Below, piece after piece: positions 7,501 through 13,548 of a DNA stretch of 23,569 nt; the first letter of the stretch is position 1; each line of letters begins with the position of its first letter. The notes under the pieces were generated by a model. The model searched no databases and was not told the origin of the DNA. It worked only from the letters and a program-made list of their open reading frames with translations. Source of the DNA: an uncultured Lachnoanaerobaculum sp. (GTDB taxonomy: Bacteria > Bacillota > Clostridia > Lachnospirales > Lachnospiraceae); the NCBI GenBank assembly GCA_937925515.1, contig CALALP010000087.1, positions 1 through 23,569 of the forward strand, read 5' to 3'. A program made the position numbers and the translations under genes.

Positions 7501-8058
7501 GTTTCTTTCATTTTCAAGTTTTTTGATTGCAACATTTTTTCTTCTTTTATATTTTGTAATGCCTGCCGCCTCATCAAAAAGCTCTCTCCTGTCCTCAGGC
7601 TTTCCCGAAATTATCTTATCAACTTGTCCTTGACCTATAATTGAATAGCCGTCTTTTCCGATTCCTGTATCATAAAAAATCTCCTGTACGTCCTTTAATC
7701 TGCAAGGAGAACCATTAATCATATATTCACTTTCTCCTGAGCGATAAATTCTTCTCGAAACACTAACTTCATCAAAATCAATCAAAAGTGTATGGTCTGA
7801 ATTATCAAATGTAATCACAACACAAGCATAACCTTGTGCTTTTCTAAGTTGTGTACCTGAAAATATTACGTCCTGCATATTTCCACCACGAAGTTGCTTT
7901 GCACTCTGTTCTCCAAGTACCCACCTTACAGCATCGGATACATTGCTTTTACCTGAACCGTTTGGGCCTACAATACCTGTAATCCCCTCATGAAAATCAA
8001 AGACAATTTTATTTGCAAATGATTTAAAACCTTGAACTTCTATTTTTTTTAGGTACAT
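4510..8058 (-). CDS. smc: Chromosome condensation protein SMC
   Basis: SMC is the ATPase of the bacterial condensin that, with ScpA and ScpB, organises and segregates the chromosome. At 1182 aa it has the usual length. The N-terminal head starts MYLKKIEVQGFKSFANK with Walker A GPNGSGKS (31-38). Two long Glu/Lys-rich coiled coils flank a hinge at about 505-665, which includes GVHGVVADLI and the glycine-rich GGAISGGA. The C-terminal head has the signature LSGGEKA (1087-1093) and Walker B FALLDE (about 1111-1116). The ATG is 1 bp past the rnc stop, with only a weak GGGAAG site, so translation is probably coupled to rnc. The gene is intact. Long open frames antisense to it follow from its biased codon composition. 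ScpA and ScpB are not in the window. Confidence 0.97.
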   Translation of the reverse strand: MYLKKIEVQGFKSFANKIVFDFHEGITGIVGPNGSGKSNVSDAVRWVLGEQSAKQLRGGNMQDVIFSGTQLRKAQGYACVVITFDNSDHTLLIDFDEVSVSRRIYRSGESEYMINGSPCRLKDVQEIFYDTGIGKDGYSIIGQGQVDKIISGKPEDRRELFDEAAGITKYKRRKNVAIKKLENERNNLIRISDILTELERQVTPLQKQSLTAKEFLRLREELKRYEANNFIFESTKLREKLEELEENEVILNEELENVNFESDSILEKYNQVVIIIEELENELNKKKDSLTQNNRKLGELVGEVKLLNEKLSNDNQATLNANKRVENIDKDIAIKNENEKKYDLEKLSLNKELTAINAKLEVLTKDVEKADENISESERKLENCKSEMMNSISEKSNLKTEEQRLSTLVEQMQIRQSEVYARILQSKADIDSFENKLSLEKEKFQKINEEIKLCEDRLESIKLDSIKIQDEIQIKIKIRNEKRDKYHRLKATKESLRNIAEKYEGYSVSIKKVMEVKDNGVHGVVADLISTQKGYETAIETALGSRIQNIVIDNEDTAKRLIEYLKKNKYGRATFLPISSIGKVDKTNFREVLTEKGVLGLASDLVNTKDEYRSIVNSLIGKIIVVDNITNAIAIEKKYHYEYRIVTIEGESLSPGGAISGGAYKNTANLLGRKRELDELEESFENLKKELEIAENDCNKEKENLSKENDKAEIIKKELQSFNIEKNSKEVELKNLNEQLLLVKETESELNKEIEELNKNRLDFDNEREKLVSKLSDVENMGLDYENNISKLSIKLEEFKAEKEKLRDEVNTLSLSSQAIIQKLEFINENVDRLELEKDTLKKEQKELFESLKQCKLDIEEKEKKIELTQKDISFTESEIDKLNTEITQLSEKKEQESISQKKFFDEKNSILEKKSGIEKAIFRLVNQKEKHEEKLGNLTNYMWNEYELTIQTVSKFKEDDILNDDIPKVIENLKTEIKKLGNVNVNAIDEYREVAERYELMKTQHEDIIEAESQLVKIIEDLDIGMRRKFEEKFKLISEQFDIVFKELFGGGSGKLEIEEDVDLLEASISVISQPPGKKLQNMMQLSGGEKALTAISLLFAIQNLKPSPFALLDEIEAALDDSNVERFAKYLHKLSDRTQFIVITHRKGTMVCADRLYGITMQEKGVSTLVSVNLIGSELN

Positions 8059-8059
8059 A

Positions 8060-8755
8060 CTATATTCTTCCCATCTTTTTTAATGCAAGTCGGGCTGCCT
8101 CTTGTTCGGCTATCTTCTTACCTTTTCCTGTTGCCCTTGTAAATTCTTTTTCAGCTATCATTACAGCCACTGTAAATTCTTTTAAATGGTCAGGTCCATT
8201 TTCTGAAATTAATTTATAATAAAAATCTTCATTCCTTTTTTGTAATTCCTCTTGCAAGATAGTTTTGCTATCAAAAAAGAAAGTTTCAGTATTAATATTG
8301 TCTAATAAAAATTTGTGAATAAATTCTTTTGCATTAGCAAAACCACCGTCTAAATATATTGCTCCAATAATTGCCTCAAAAGCATCTGAAGTAATACTGT
8401 TTCTATCTCTTCCTCCTGTACTTTCTTCTCCCTTTCCAAGTAGAATATATTCTCCAAGCTTTATATCTCTTGCAGACTTTGCAAGTGAACTCTCGCAAAC
8501 TAAACTTGCTCTTATTTTTGATAGTTCTCCCTCAAGTTTATCCTTATATAATTCATAAAGATATTCACTGCTTGTAAGTTCAAGTACAGCATCTCCTAAA
8601 AACTCAAGCCTTTCATTTGAACCTGTTTTTTCAATACTATTTTCATTTGCATACGAGCTATGTGTTAATGCTTTACCTAAAATTTTATCATTATTAAATT
8701 TATAACCTATAAGTTCCTGAAATTCCTGTAATCTCTTTTTACTAATCTTACTCAA
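8060..8755 (-). CDS. rnc: Ribonuclease III
   Basis: RNase III is the double-strand-specific endonuclease that matures rRNA precursors and cleaves structured mRNAs. The 231-aa product has the catalytic domain with signature ERLEFLGDAVLEL (48-60) and metal ligands Glu51, Asp55, Asp124 and Glu127 (DAFEAIIGAIYLDGG). A C-terminal double-stranded-RNA-binding domain spans about 162-231 and ends in the KKIAEQEAARLALKKM helix. The start is TTG at 8755, supported by AAGGGG at 8-nt spacing. No ATG or GTG lies upstream in frame near it, and the length before FQELIGYKF fits the family. It heads the conserved rnc-smc-ftsY block. A 127-bp nested palindrome (8780-8906) ends only 24 bp before the start codon, so any read-through mRNA from acpP would carry that hairpin in front of rnc. 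Confidence 0.96.
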   Translation of the reverse strand: MSKISKKRLQEFQELIGYKFNNDKILGKALTHSSYANENSIEKTGSNERLEFLGDAVLELTSSEYLYELYKDKLEGELSKIRASLVCESSLAKSARDIKLGEYILLGKGEESTGGRDRNSITSDAFEAIIGAIYLDGGFANAKEFIHKFLLDNINTETFFFDSKTILQEELQKRNEDFYYKLISENGPDHLKEFTVAVMIAEKEFTRATGKGKKIAEQEAARLALKKMGRI

Positions 8756-8779
8756 ATAAATTACCCCTTCTATTTTTTT

Positions 8780-8906
8780 GGGGCTATGAAATAATTATCC
8801 ATGGCTATTGAAAAATATCTCTGTATGGGATTTGTCCCCCTACGGGGGACAAATCCCAATAATAAACAAATGAAATAACATCTCTAAATAATTATTTCAC
8901 TGCCCC
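8780..8906. mobile_element. 127-bp nested palindrome, MITE-like element upstream of rnc
   Basis: The terminal inverted repeats are ggggctatgaaataattat (8780-8798) and its near complement at 8888-8906, matching at 17 of 19 positions. They enclose a perfect 15-bp hairpin (8826-8840 with 8844-8858, loop TAC). Both structures share the same centre, at 8842-8843. The spacers are 27 and 29 nt, and no coding frame is present. The GGGGC-type ends resemble transposon termini in Firmicutes, so this is most simply a non-autonomous element. A target duplication is not convincing: tctattttt at 8769-8777 resembles tctaatttt at 8907-8915, but it is low-complexity and does not abut the left end. No mobile-element family can be named from this window. 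Confidence 0.6.
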
Positions 8907-8979
8907 TCTAATTTTGATTAATAATAGCACTAAATCTACTATTTCAACCTATTTCAATCTATTTCTAACTAAGTAAAAC

Positions 8980-9120
8980 TTACTCATCTTTATATCTTAA
9001 TATATAATAAACAAATGCAGCCCCTATTATTAGACCTGAAATAGCTTGACCCTTAGATATACATATTATAGCTAGGGTTAGTCCAACTAAAAGAGGCAAA
9101 ACTTTCCATTCTTTTAACAT
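8980..9120 (-). CDS. 46-aa predicted membrane protein with two helices
   Basis: A short gene starts at the ATG at 9120, preceded by a strong GGGAGG site at 4-5 nt. It encodes 46 residues and ends with TAA at 8980. The protein starts MLKEWK. It has one hydrophobic stretch at about 7-22 (VLPLLVGLTLAIICIS), a short polar turn KGQ (23-25), a second stretch at about 26-41 (AISGLIIGAAFVYYIL), and the charged tail RYKDE. This predicts a helical hairpin in the membrane with both ends probably cytoplasmic. It lies 38 bp downstream of acpP on the same strand, so it is probably in the same transcript. I do not recognise a family. The ribosome binding site, the clean hydrophobic pattern and the position support a real gene. 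Confidence 0.68.
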   Translation of the reverse strand: MLKEWKVLPLLVGLTLAIICISKGQAISGLIIGAAFVYYILRYKDE

Positions 9121-9158
9121 AATCCCTCCCATTTAGTAACTATTTTATTTCTTATTGC

Positions 9159-9389
9159 TTAATTTATTTTACTTTTTATTCTTTCAACTGCATCAGCTAT
9201 TGTTATTATAGATTGTGCCTCGGCATTTGAAATTTCTATATCAAACTCTTCCTCAAGTTCCATAATTATCTGAAATAAATCTAATGAATCTACACCCAAA
9301 TCATCGATAAGTTTCATATTCATAGATATATCATCAACATCAATGTCTAAAATCTTAGCTATGATATTTTGTAGCTTTTCAAATTCCAT
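9159..9389 (-). CDS. acpP: Acyl carrier protein
   Basis: ACP carries growing acyl chains on a phosphopantetheine arm in fatty-acid synthesis and supplies acyl groups to PlsX. The 76-aa acidic product has the attachment motif GVDSLDLFQI, with Ser35 as the modified residue, followed by the acidic recognition helix MELEEEFDIEI and the C-terminal AVERIKSKIN helix. AGGAG lies before the ATG. It is 16 bp downstream of plsX, a classic pair. No fab genes are in the window, so the rest of type II fatty-acid synthesis is elsewhere. Confidence 0.96.
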   Translation of the reverse strand: MEFEKLQNIIAKILDIDVDDISMNMKLIDDLGVDSLDLFQIIMELEEEFDIEISNAEAQSIITIADAVERIKSKIN

Positions 9390-9405
9390 ATTTACTCCTA
9401 ATGGC

Positions 9406-10401
9406 TTATTTATTTAAGCTCAACTTTATATGCTCATTTATATTTTGTTTCTTAAATTTTATACATTGAAGTATAGCATTTGAAATTTCATTTTCTGTTG
9501 AATTTCCATGTGTTTTTACCACAAGCCCCTTTAATCCTAAAAGAGGAGCTCCACCATATTCGCTTGAATCAAAGCTTTTTAAGGTTTTCTTTAGAGCAGG
9601 CTTTATAAGTAATGCCCCGATTTTTGTTATAAAGTTTGACATAAGTCCTTCCTTTATCTTATCTAATAGTGTAGCTCCAAGCCCCTCATATAATTTTAAG
9701 ATAACATTTCCTGTAAATGCCTCACAAACTACTACATCAGCTCCCCCTCTTGGGATTTCTCTAGCCTCTATATTACCTATAAAATTGATGTCCTTTAGTT
9801 CTTTTAATATGGGAAATGTTTCTTTAACTAGAGCATTTCCCTTTTCCTCCTCTACACCAACATTTACAATAGCTACTCTTGGATTTTTTATCCCTACTAC
9901 CTTTTCCATGTAGATAGAACCCATTTTAGCAAATTGAACAAGATGACTTGACCTTGCATCAACATTTGCACCACAATCAATTAGAAGTGTAACTCCATTT
10001 GCAGTAGGAAGTAGTGGAGCAAGTGGAGGTCTTTCTACCTTTTCAATTCTACCGACTATGGTTTGCCCACCTACTAAAACTGCACCTGTACTACCTGCTG
10101 AAACAAATGCGTCAGCCTCATTATTTCTTACTAACTTTAAACCAACAACTATGGAAGAGTTCTTTTTTTTCATAATAGACTGTACAGGGTGATCTCCTGT
10201 TTCAATTACTTCACTTGCAGGCACTATCTCAAGTCTATCTTTTGGATAACTTCTTTGTTCTAGTTCTTTTTCAATAACTTCTTTTTTTCCAACTAATTTT
10301 ACATAAACATTTGCATCTCTTTCGAGTGCCTTTAATCCACCCTTAATGATTTCAACAGGAGCATTATCTCCTCCCATTGCATCAAGTGCCACCGTAACCA
10401 T
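9406..10401 (-). CDS. plsX: Phosphate acyltransferase PlsX
   Basis: PlsX converts acyl-ACP and inorganic phosphate into acyl-phosphate, the acyl donor for PlsY and the first committed step of phospholipid synthesis in most Gram-positives. It is a peripheral membrane enzyme. The 331-aa product has the N-terminal signature MVTVALDAMGGDNAP (1-15), the SAGSTGAVLVGG segment (about 102-113), LLIDCGANVDAR (about 139-150), and GADVVVCEAFTGNVILK (about 220-236). GGAGGTG lies 4 nt before the ATG. It is followed by acpP after 16 bp and preceded by folA, with a 14-bp gap. The usual upstream neighbour rpmF is absent here. Confidence 0.96.
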   Translation of the reverse strand: MVTVALDAMGGDNAPVEIIKGGLKALERDANVYVKLVGKKEVIEKELEQRSYPKDRLEIVPASEVIETGDHPVQSIMKKKNSSIVVGLKLVRNNEADAFVSAGSTGAVLVGGQTIVGRIEKVERPPLAPLLPTANGVTLLIDCGANVDARSSHLVQFAKMGSIYMEKVVGIKNPRVAIVNVGVEEEKGNALVKETFPILKELKDINFIGNIEAREIPRGGADVVVCEAFTGNVILKLYEGLGATLLDKIKEGLMSNFITKIGALLIKPALKKTLKSFDSSEYGGAPLLGLKGLVVKTHGNSTENEISNAILQCIKFKKQNINEHIKLSLNK

Positions 10402-10415
10402 AATACACCTCCATT

Positions 10416-10913
10416 TTAAATTCTTTCAAATACACAAAACCTTGTTTCATAGCCATTGTCATTTTCTTTTAAAACATTAACTTCTTTAAAATCATTTCCT
10501 AAATCAGGGAAAAATGTATCTGCCTTTAAGCTAGCCTCTATATAGGTTATAAATGCCCTATCTATAAGTTTTTTTTCTAAAAACTGCTTATAAATCTCTG
10601 CTCCACCAATTACAAATATCTCTTTTATTCCCTTGTCAGCTACTAGTTTCCTAGCACATATAACTGCATTTTCTATATCATTTACTATATTACAACCTTT
10701 AAAAGAATATTCCTTATCCCTTGTAATAATAATACTTTCCCTATTTGATAGCGGCTTTATAGGCAATGACTCAAATGTCTTTCTACCCATTATTATGATT
10801 TGCCCCTGAGTATATTCCTTAAATCTTTTCAAGTCTTTTGGCAAGTGATATAGGAGCTTACCCTCATTTCCCATGCCATTATTACTATCTATTGCTACAA
10901 TTAAATTAATCAT
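10416..10913 (-). CDS. folA: Dihydrofolate reductase
   Basis: This enzyme reduces dihydrofolate to tetrahydrofolate with NADPH and so regenerates the cofactor oxidised by ThyA. The 165-aa product has the expected length. It opens with INLIVAIDSNNGMGNEGKLL and has the catalytic acid in LPKDLKRFK (Asp26 or its close neighbour), the NADPH-binding IIMGRKTFESLP (about 40-51), the IIITRD strand, and FVIGGAEIYKQF (about 119-130). The usual Pro-Trp before the active-site helix is replaced by Leu-Tyr (KLLYHLP). This is a departure from the most common form, and its effect on trimethoprim binding cannot be read from sequence. AGGAGA precedes the ATG. It is 7 bp downstream of thyA, so the thymidylate cycle pair is co-expressed. 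Confidence 0.95.
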   Translation of the reverse strand: MINLIVAIDSNNGMGNEGKLLYHLPKDLKRFKEYTQGQIIIMGRKTFESLPIKPLSNRESIIITRDKEYSFKGCNIVNDIENAVICARKLVADKGIKEIFVIGGAEIYKQFLEKKLIDRAFITYIEASLKADTFFPDLGNDFKEVNVLKENDNGYETRFCVFERI

Positions 10914-10920
10914 ATTTCTC

Positions 10921-11790
10921 CTATATAGCTAAATCAAATTTTAACTGACCAAGTGTATTGTATTCAACTATCTTAAAATCAGAAACTTCAAAATCATAGA
11001 AATTAGTTTTATCTGTATCAAGTATTAACTCAGTTTGCTGATGTAAGCTAAACTCATCTTTTGTATAAGCCTTATTTTTATACTCTTCAAATCTTCTTAT
11101 AAGTTCATTTGCCTGTTCAAAACTTCTATCATATATATGCAAATTTTGAACAAAATGAGTGAAACAACCAAGTTTATATCCAAGATGTTTTGCAAACATC
11201 ATCATAAGACAAACATATTGCATTTTATTAATGTGTCCTGCCACAAGATAATCGCTACTTCTTTGAATAAGGGTCATATCTAAAAAAAGTTCATTTTCAA
11301 CCTGTCTTACAGACCAAATAGTTTCAAATGCACATGGATCAAGTCCATGTACCTTATCAAGTTCCTCATACTGCCAAAGGTCTATAATATGTCTTCTTCC
11401 AAAGGGATTTTCCTTAAGTCCTTTTAAAAGCTTATTTACTAAATCATATTTTTTGACTACTGCTCCATAACAACTTCCTATACTTCTATCTCCAATATCC
11501 CAACTATCCCACCATGTAACACCGTATTTATCCTTAAGTAAGTCTAGGTTATTGGACTTATCTCTATATATCCAAAGTACCTCTTTAAGCCCTGACTTCC
11601 AAGCAATAGGTCTAAGTCCTGTTATAGGAAATTGTTTCTTGCCAATATCATATTTTTCGCAAACCTGCGTAATAAACTTAGTGTAGGCTTTAGTTCCGTC
11701 TTTATATGACGGTCTTACATCTCTATCAAGACTCCCCTCCTTTAAGATAGTTTTTATATTTTCGATAAATCTTTCTTCTACTAAAAACAT
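10921..11790 (-). CDS. thyA: Thymidylate synthase (ThyA type)
   Basis: ThyA methylates dUMP to dTMP using methylene-tetrahydrofolate and releases dihydrofolate for FolA. The 289-aa product shows GRRHIIDLW with phosphate-binding Arg132/Arg133, the nucleophile in LDPCAFETIW (Cys153), the dUMP contacts TLIQRSSDYLVAGHINKMQYV (split here at about 173-192), and the final HFVQNLHIYDR (about 212-222). The active site reads PCAF, not the PCH of E. coli, a form I recall from ThyA-type enzymes of Bacillus and its phages. AAGGAGA lies 5 nt before the ATG. It is 24 bp downstream of the ABC exporter genes and 7 bp upstream of folA. Confidence 0.94.
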   Translation of the reverse strand: MFLVEERFIENIKTILKEGSLDRDVRPSYKDGTKAYTKFITQVCEKYDIGKKQFPITGLRPIAWKSGLKEVLWIYRDKSNNLDLLKDKYGVTWWDSWDIGDRSIGSCYGAVVKKYDLVNKLLKGLKENPFGRRHIIDLWQYEELDKVHGLDPCAFETIWSVRQVENELFLDMTLIQRSSDYLVAGHINKMQYVCLMMMFAKHLGYKLGCFTHFVQNLHIYDRSFEQANELIRRFEEYKNKAYTKDEFSLHQQTELILDTDKTNFYDFEVSDFKIVEYNTLGQLKFDLAI

Positions 11791-11814
11791 ATTTTCTCCT
11801 TGGCTTTATTTTTA

Positions 11815-13548
11815 TTATGCACTGTACTGACTATTATACAACTTTGTATAAAAACTGTCAGCATTTATAAGTTCTTCATGAGTACCTCTTTCTATAATTT
11901 TTCCGTCTTTCATAACTAAAATTAAATCAGCTTGTTTAATTGTAGAAAGTCTATGTGCTACTATAAAACTTGTTCTTGACTTCATTAACTTGTCAAATGC
12001 CTGTTGCACTTTTAGCTCGGTTCTGGTATCTATTGAAGAGGTTGCCTCATCTAAGATAAGAACTGTCGGAAGTGCAAGCATAGCTCTTGCAATACATAAA
12101 AGCTGTCTTTGACCTGCTGACAAATTTTCTCCATTTTGCCTTATTACAGTATCATAACCTTGTGGTAATTTTTTAATAAAATTATCTGCATAAGCCTCTT
12201 TTGCAGCTGTTTCAATCTCTTCAAAAGTTGCGTCCTGCTTTCCCATAGCAATATTTTCTCTTACAGTCCCTGTTTGTAGCCAAGTTTCCTGTAAAACCAT
12301 TCCAAAACTTCCTCTTAGACTTCCAAGACTTATATCTTTTATATCCATTTCATCGAGAGTGATTTTCCCACTGTCTATTTCATAAAATCTCATAAGTAGA
12401 TTAATAAGCGTAGTCTTTCCACAACCTGTCGGCCCTACAATAGCAATTCTTTTGCCTTTCTTTGCAACTAAATTTAAGTCCTCTATAAACTTAGAATCTT
12501 TACTATATGAAAATGCTACATTTTCAAGTGTAATATCTCCCTTGACATTTTTAATATCTATTGCATTAGGATTTAAAACAACCTCTTCTTCATCGAGAAG
12601 AGCAAATATCCTATCTGCACAAGCAAGAGAATTTTGTAATTCAGTTATTACAGTTGAAATCTCATTAAAAGGTTTTGTATATTGATTTGCATAATTTAAT
12701 GCAGTTACAAGTTGACCTATTGTTATTGCACCATTCATTGCAAATAAAGCTCCTGCTACTCCTACGCACATATACACAATAGAGTTTACAAAGCGTGTAG
12801 CAGGGTTTACTAAAGCTGAGTAAAAAATTGCTTTTAGATATGAACTGCCTAAATTTTTATCAGCCTCTTTAAACTCATCAGTTACTTGTTCTTCAGTTGA
12901 AAATGCTTTGACAGTTGACATTCCTGAAATCATTTCATCTACTATCCCTGTAACTGCCGCTCTTTTTTCTGATTGACTTTTAAAATAAGTAAAACTTTTT
13001 TTAGCAATAAATGCACTTACAAATAATGAAAGGGGAGTTATTATAAGCACCAAAAGTGCTAGGGCTACATTTAATCTAAGTATAAAGAAAAGAGTTAATA
13101 TTATAGTCAGTATACCTGTGAAAAACTGCCCAAATCCGAGTAACATACCGTCTGAAAACTGCTCTACATCTGAAACAATATTACTTATTATTGTTCCATG
13201 TGCTTTTGAATCTATAAACTTTACAGGTAGTCTTTGTATTTTTGCAAAAAGATTTTTTCTTAAATCTCTAACCATACAAAAAACAATGTGATTATGTAAT
13301 TTACTCATAAAACCTTGTGAAATAGAATTTACAAGTATGCACATAAGCATTTGAACTATTATCCTTGAAAGCTTTAAAAAGTCTACATTTCCCTTTGATA
13401 TAATTACATCGACTGCATTTCCTATTAGAATTGGTAAAAACAATGTTGAAACCACTATAACAACTGCTAAAATAAGGCTTATTATAAAACTTAGAGTATA
13501 TGGTTTCATAAGTTTAAGTATTCGTGTAAATGTTGTTTTCTTACGCAT
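11815..13548 (-). CDS. Heterodimeric ABC exporter, subunit with the catalytic Walker B site
   Basis: A half-transporter with an N-terminal six-helix membrane domain (about 15-310) and a C-terminal ATPase domain (about 335-577). Walker A is GPTGCGKT (372-379), Walker B is VLILDE with catalytic Glu501, and the switch His is His532 (AHR). The ABC signature is LSAGQ (476-480), departing from LSGGQ. Its start overlaps the end of the preceding half-transporter by 8 bp, with AGGAGG 9 nt upstream inside that gene. In a dimer the deviant signature would face the defective site of the partner, giving one active and one degenerate ATP site, as in BmrCD/LmrCD-type exporters. The substrate is unknown, with drugs, lipids or peptides all possible. 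Confidence 0.9.
   Translation of the reverse strand: MRKKTTFTRILKLMKPYTLSFIISLILAVVIVVSTLFLPILIGNAVDVIISKGNVDFLKLSRIIVQMLMCILVNSISQGFMSKLHNHIVFCMVRDLRKNLFAKIQRLPVKFIDSKAHGTIISNIVSDVEQFSDGMLLGFGQFFTGILTIILTLFFILRLNVALALLVLIITPLSLFVSAFIAKKSFTYFKSQSEKRAAVTGIVDEMISGMSTVKAFSTEEQVTDEFKEADKNLGSSYLKAIFYSALVNPATRFVNSIVYMCVGVAGALFAMNGAITIGQLVTALNYANQYTKPFNEISTVITELQNSLACADRIFALLDEEEVVLNPNAIDIKNVKGDITLENVAFSYSKDSKFIEDLNLVAKKGKRIAIVGPTGCGKTTLINLLMRFYEIDSGKITLDEMDIKDISLGSLRGSFGMVLQETWLQTGTVRENIAMGKQDATFEEIETAAKEAYADNFIKKLPQGYDTVIRQNGENLSAGQRQLLCIARAMLALPTVLILDEATSSIDTRTELKVQQAFDKLMKSRTSFIVAHRLSTIKQADLILVMKDGKIIERGTHEELINADSFYTKLYNSQYSA

Noticed and set aside
5679..7633. Open frames on the plus strand inside smc.
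   Set aside because: They are antisense to the Glu/Lys-rich coiled coil, have Ser/Phe-rich low-complexity translations and no ribosome binding sites.
8826..8858. The perfect hairpin as an intrinsic terminator between acpP and rnc.
   Set aside because: Neither strand has a T-tract after the stem, and rnc starts too close downstream without a clear new promoter.
8769..8915. Target-site duplication of the 127-bp element (tctattttt and tctaatttt).
   Set aside because: It is low-complexity T-rich sequence with one mismatch, and it does not directly abut the left end. Not strong enough to claim.
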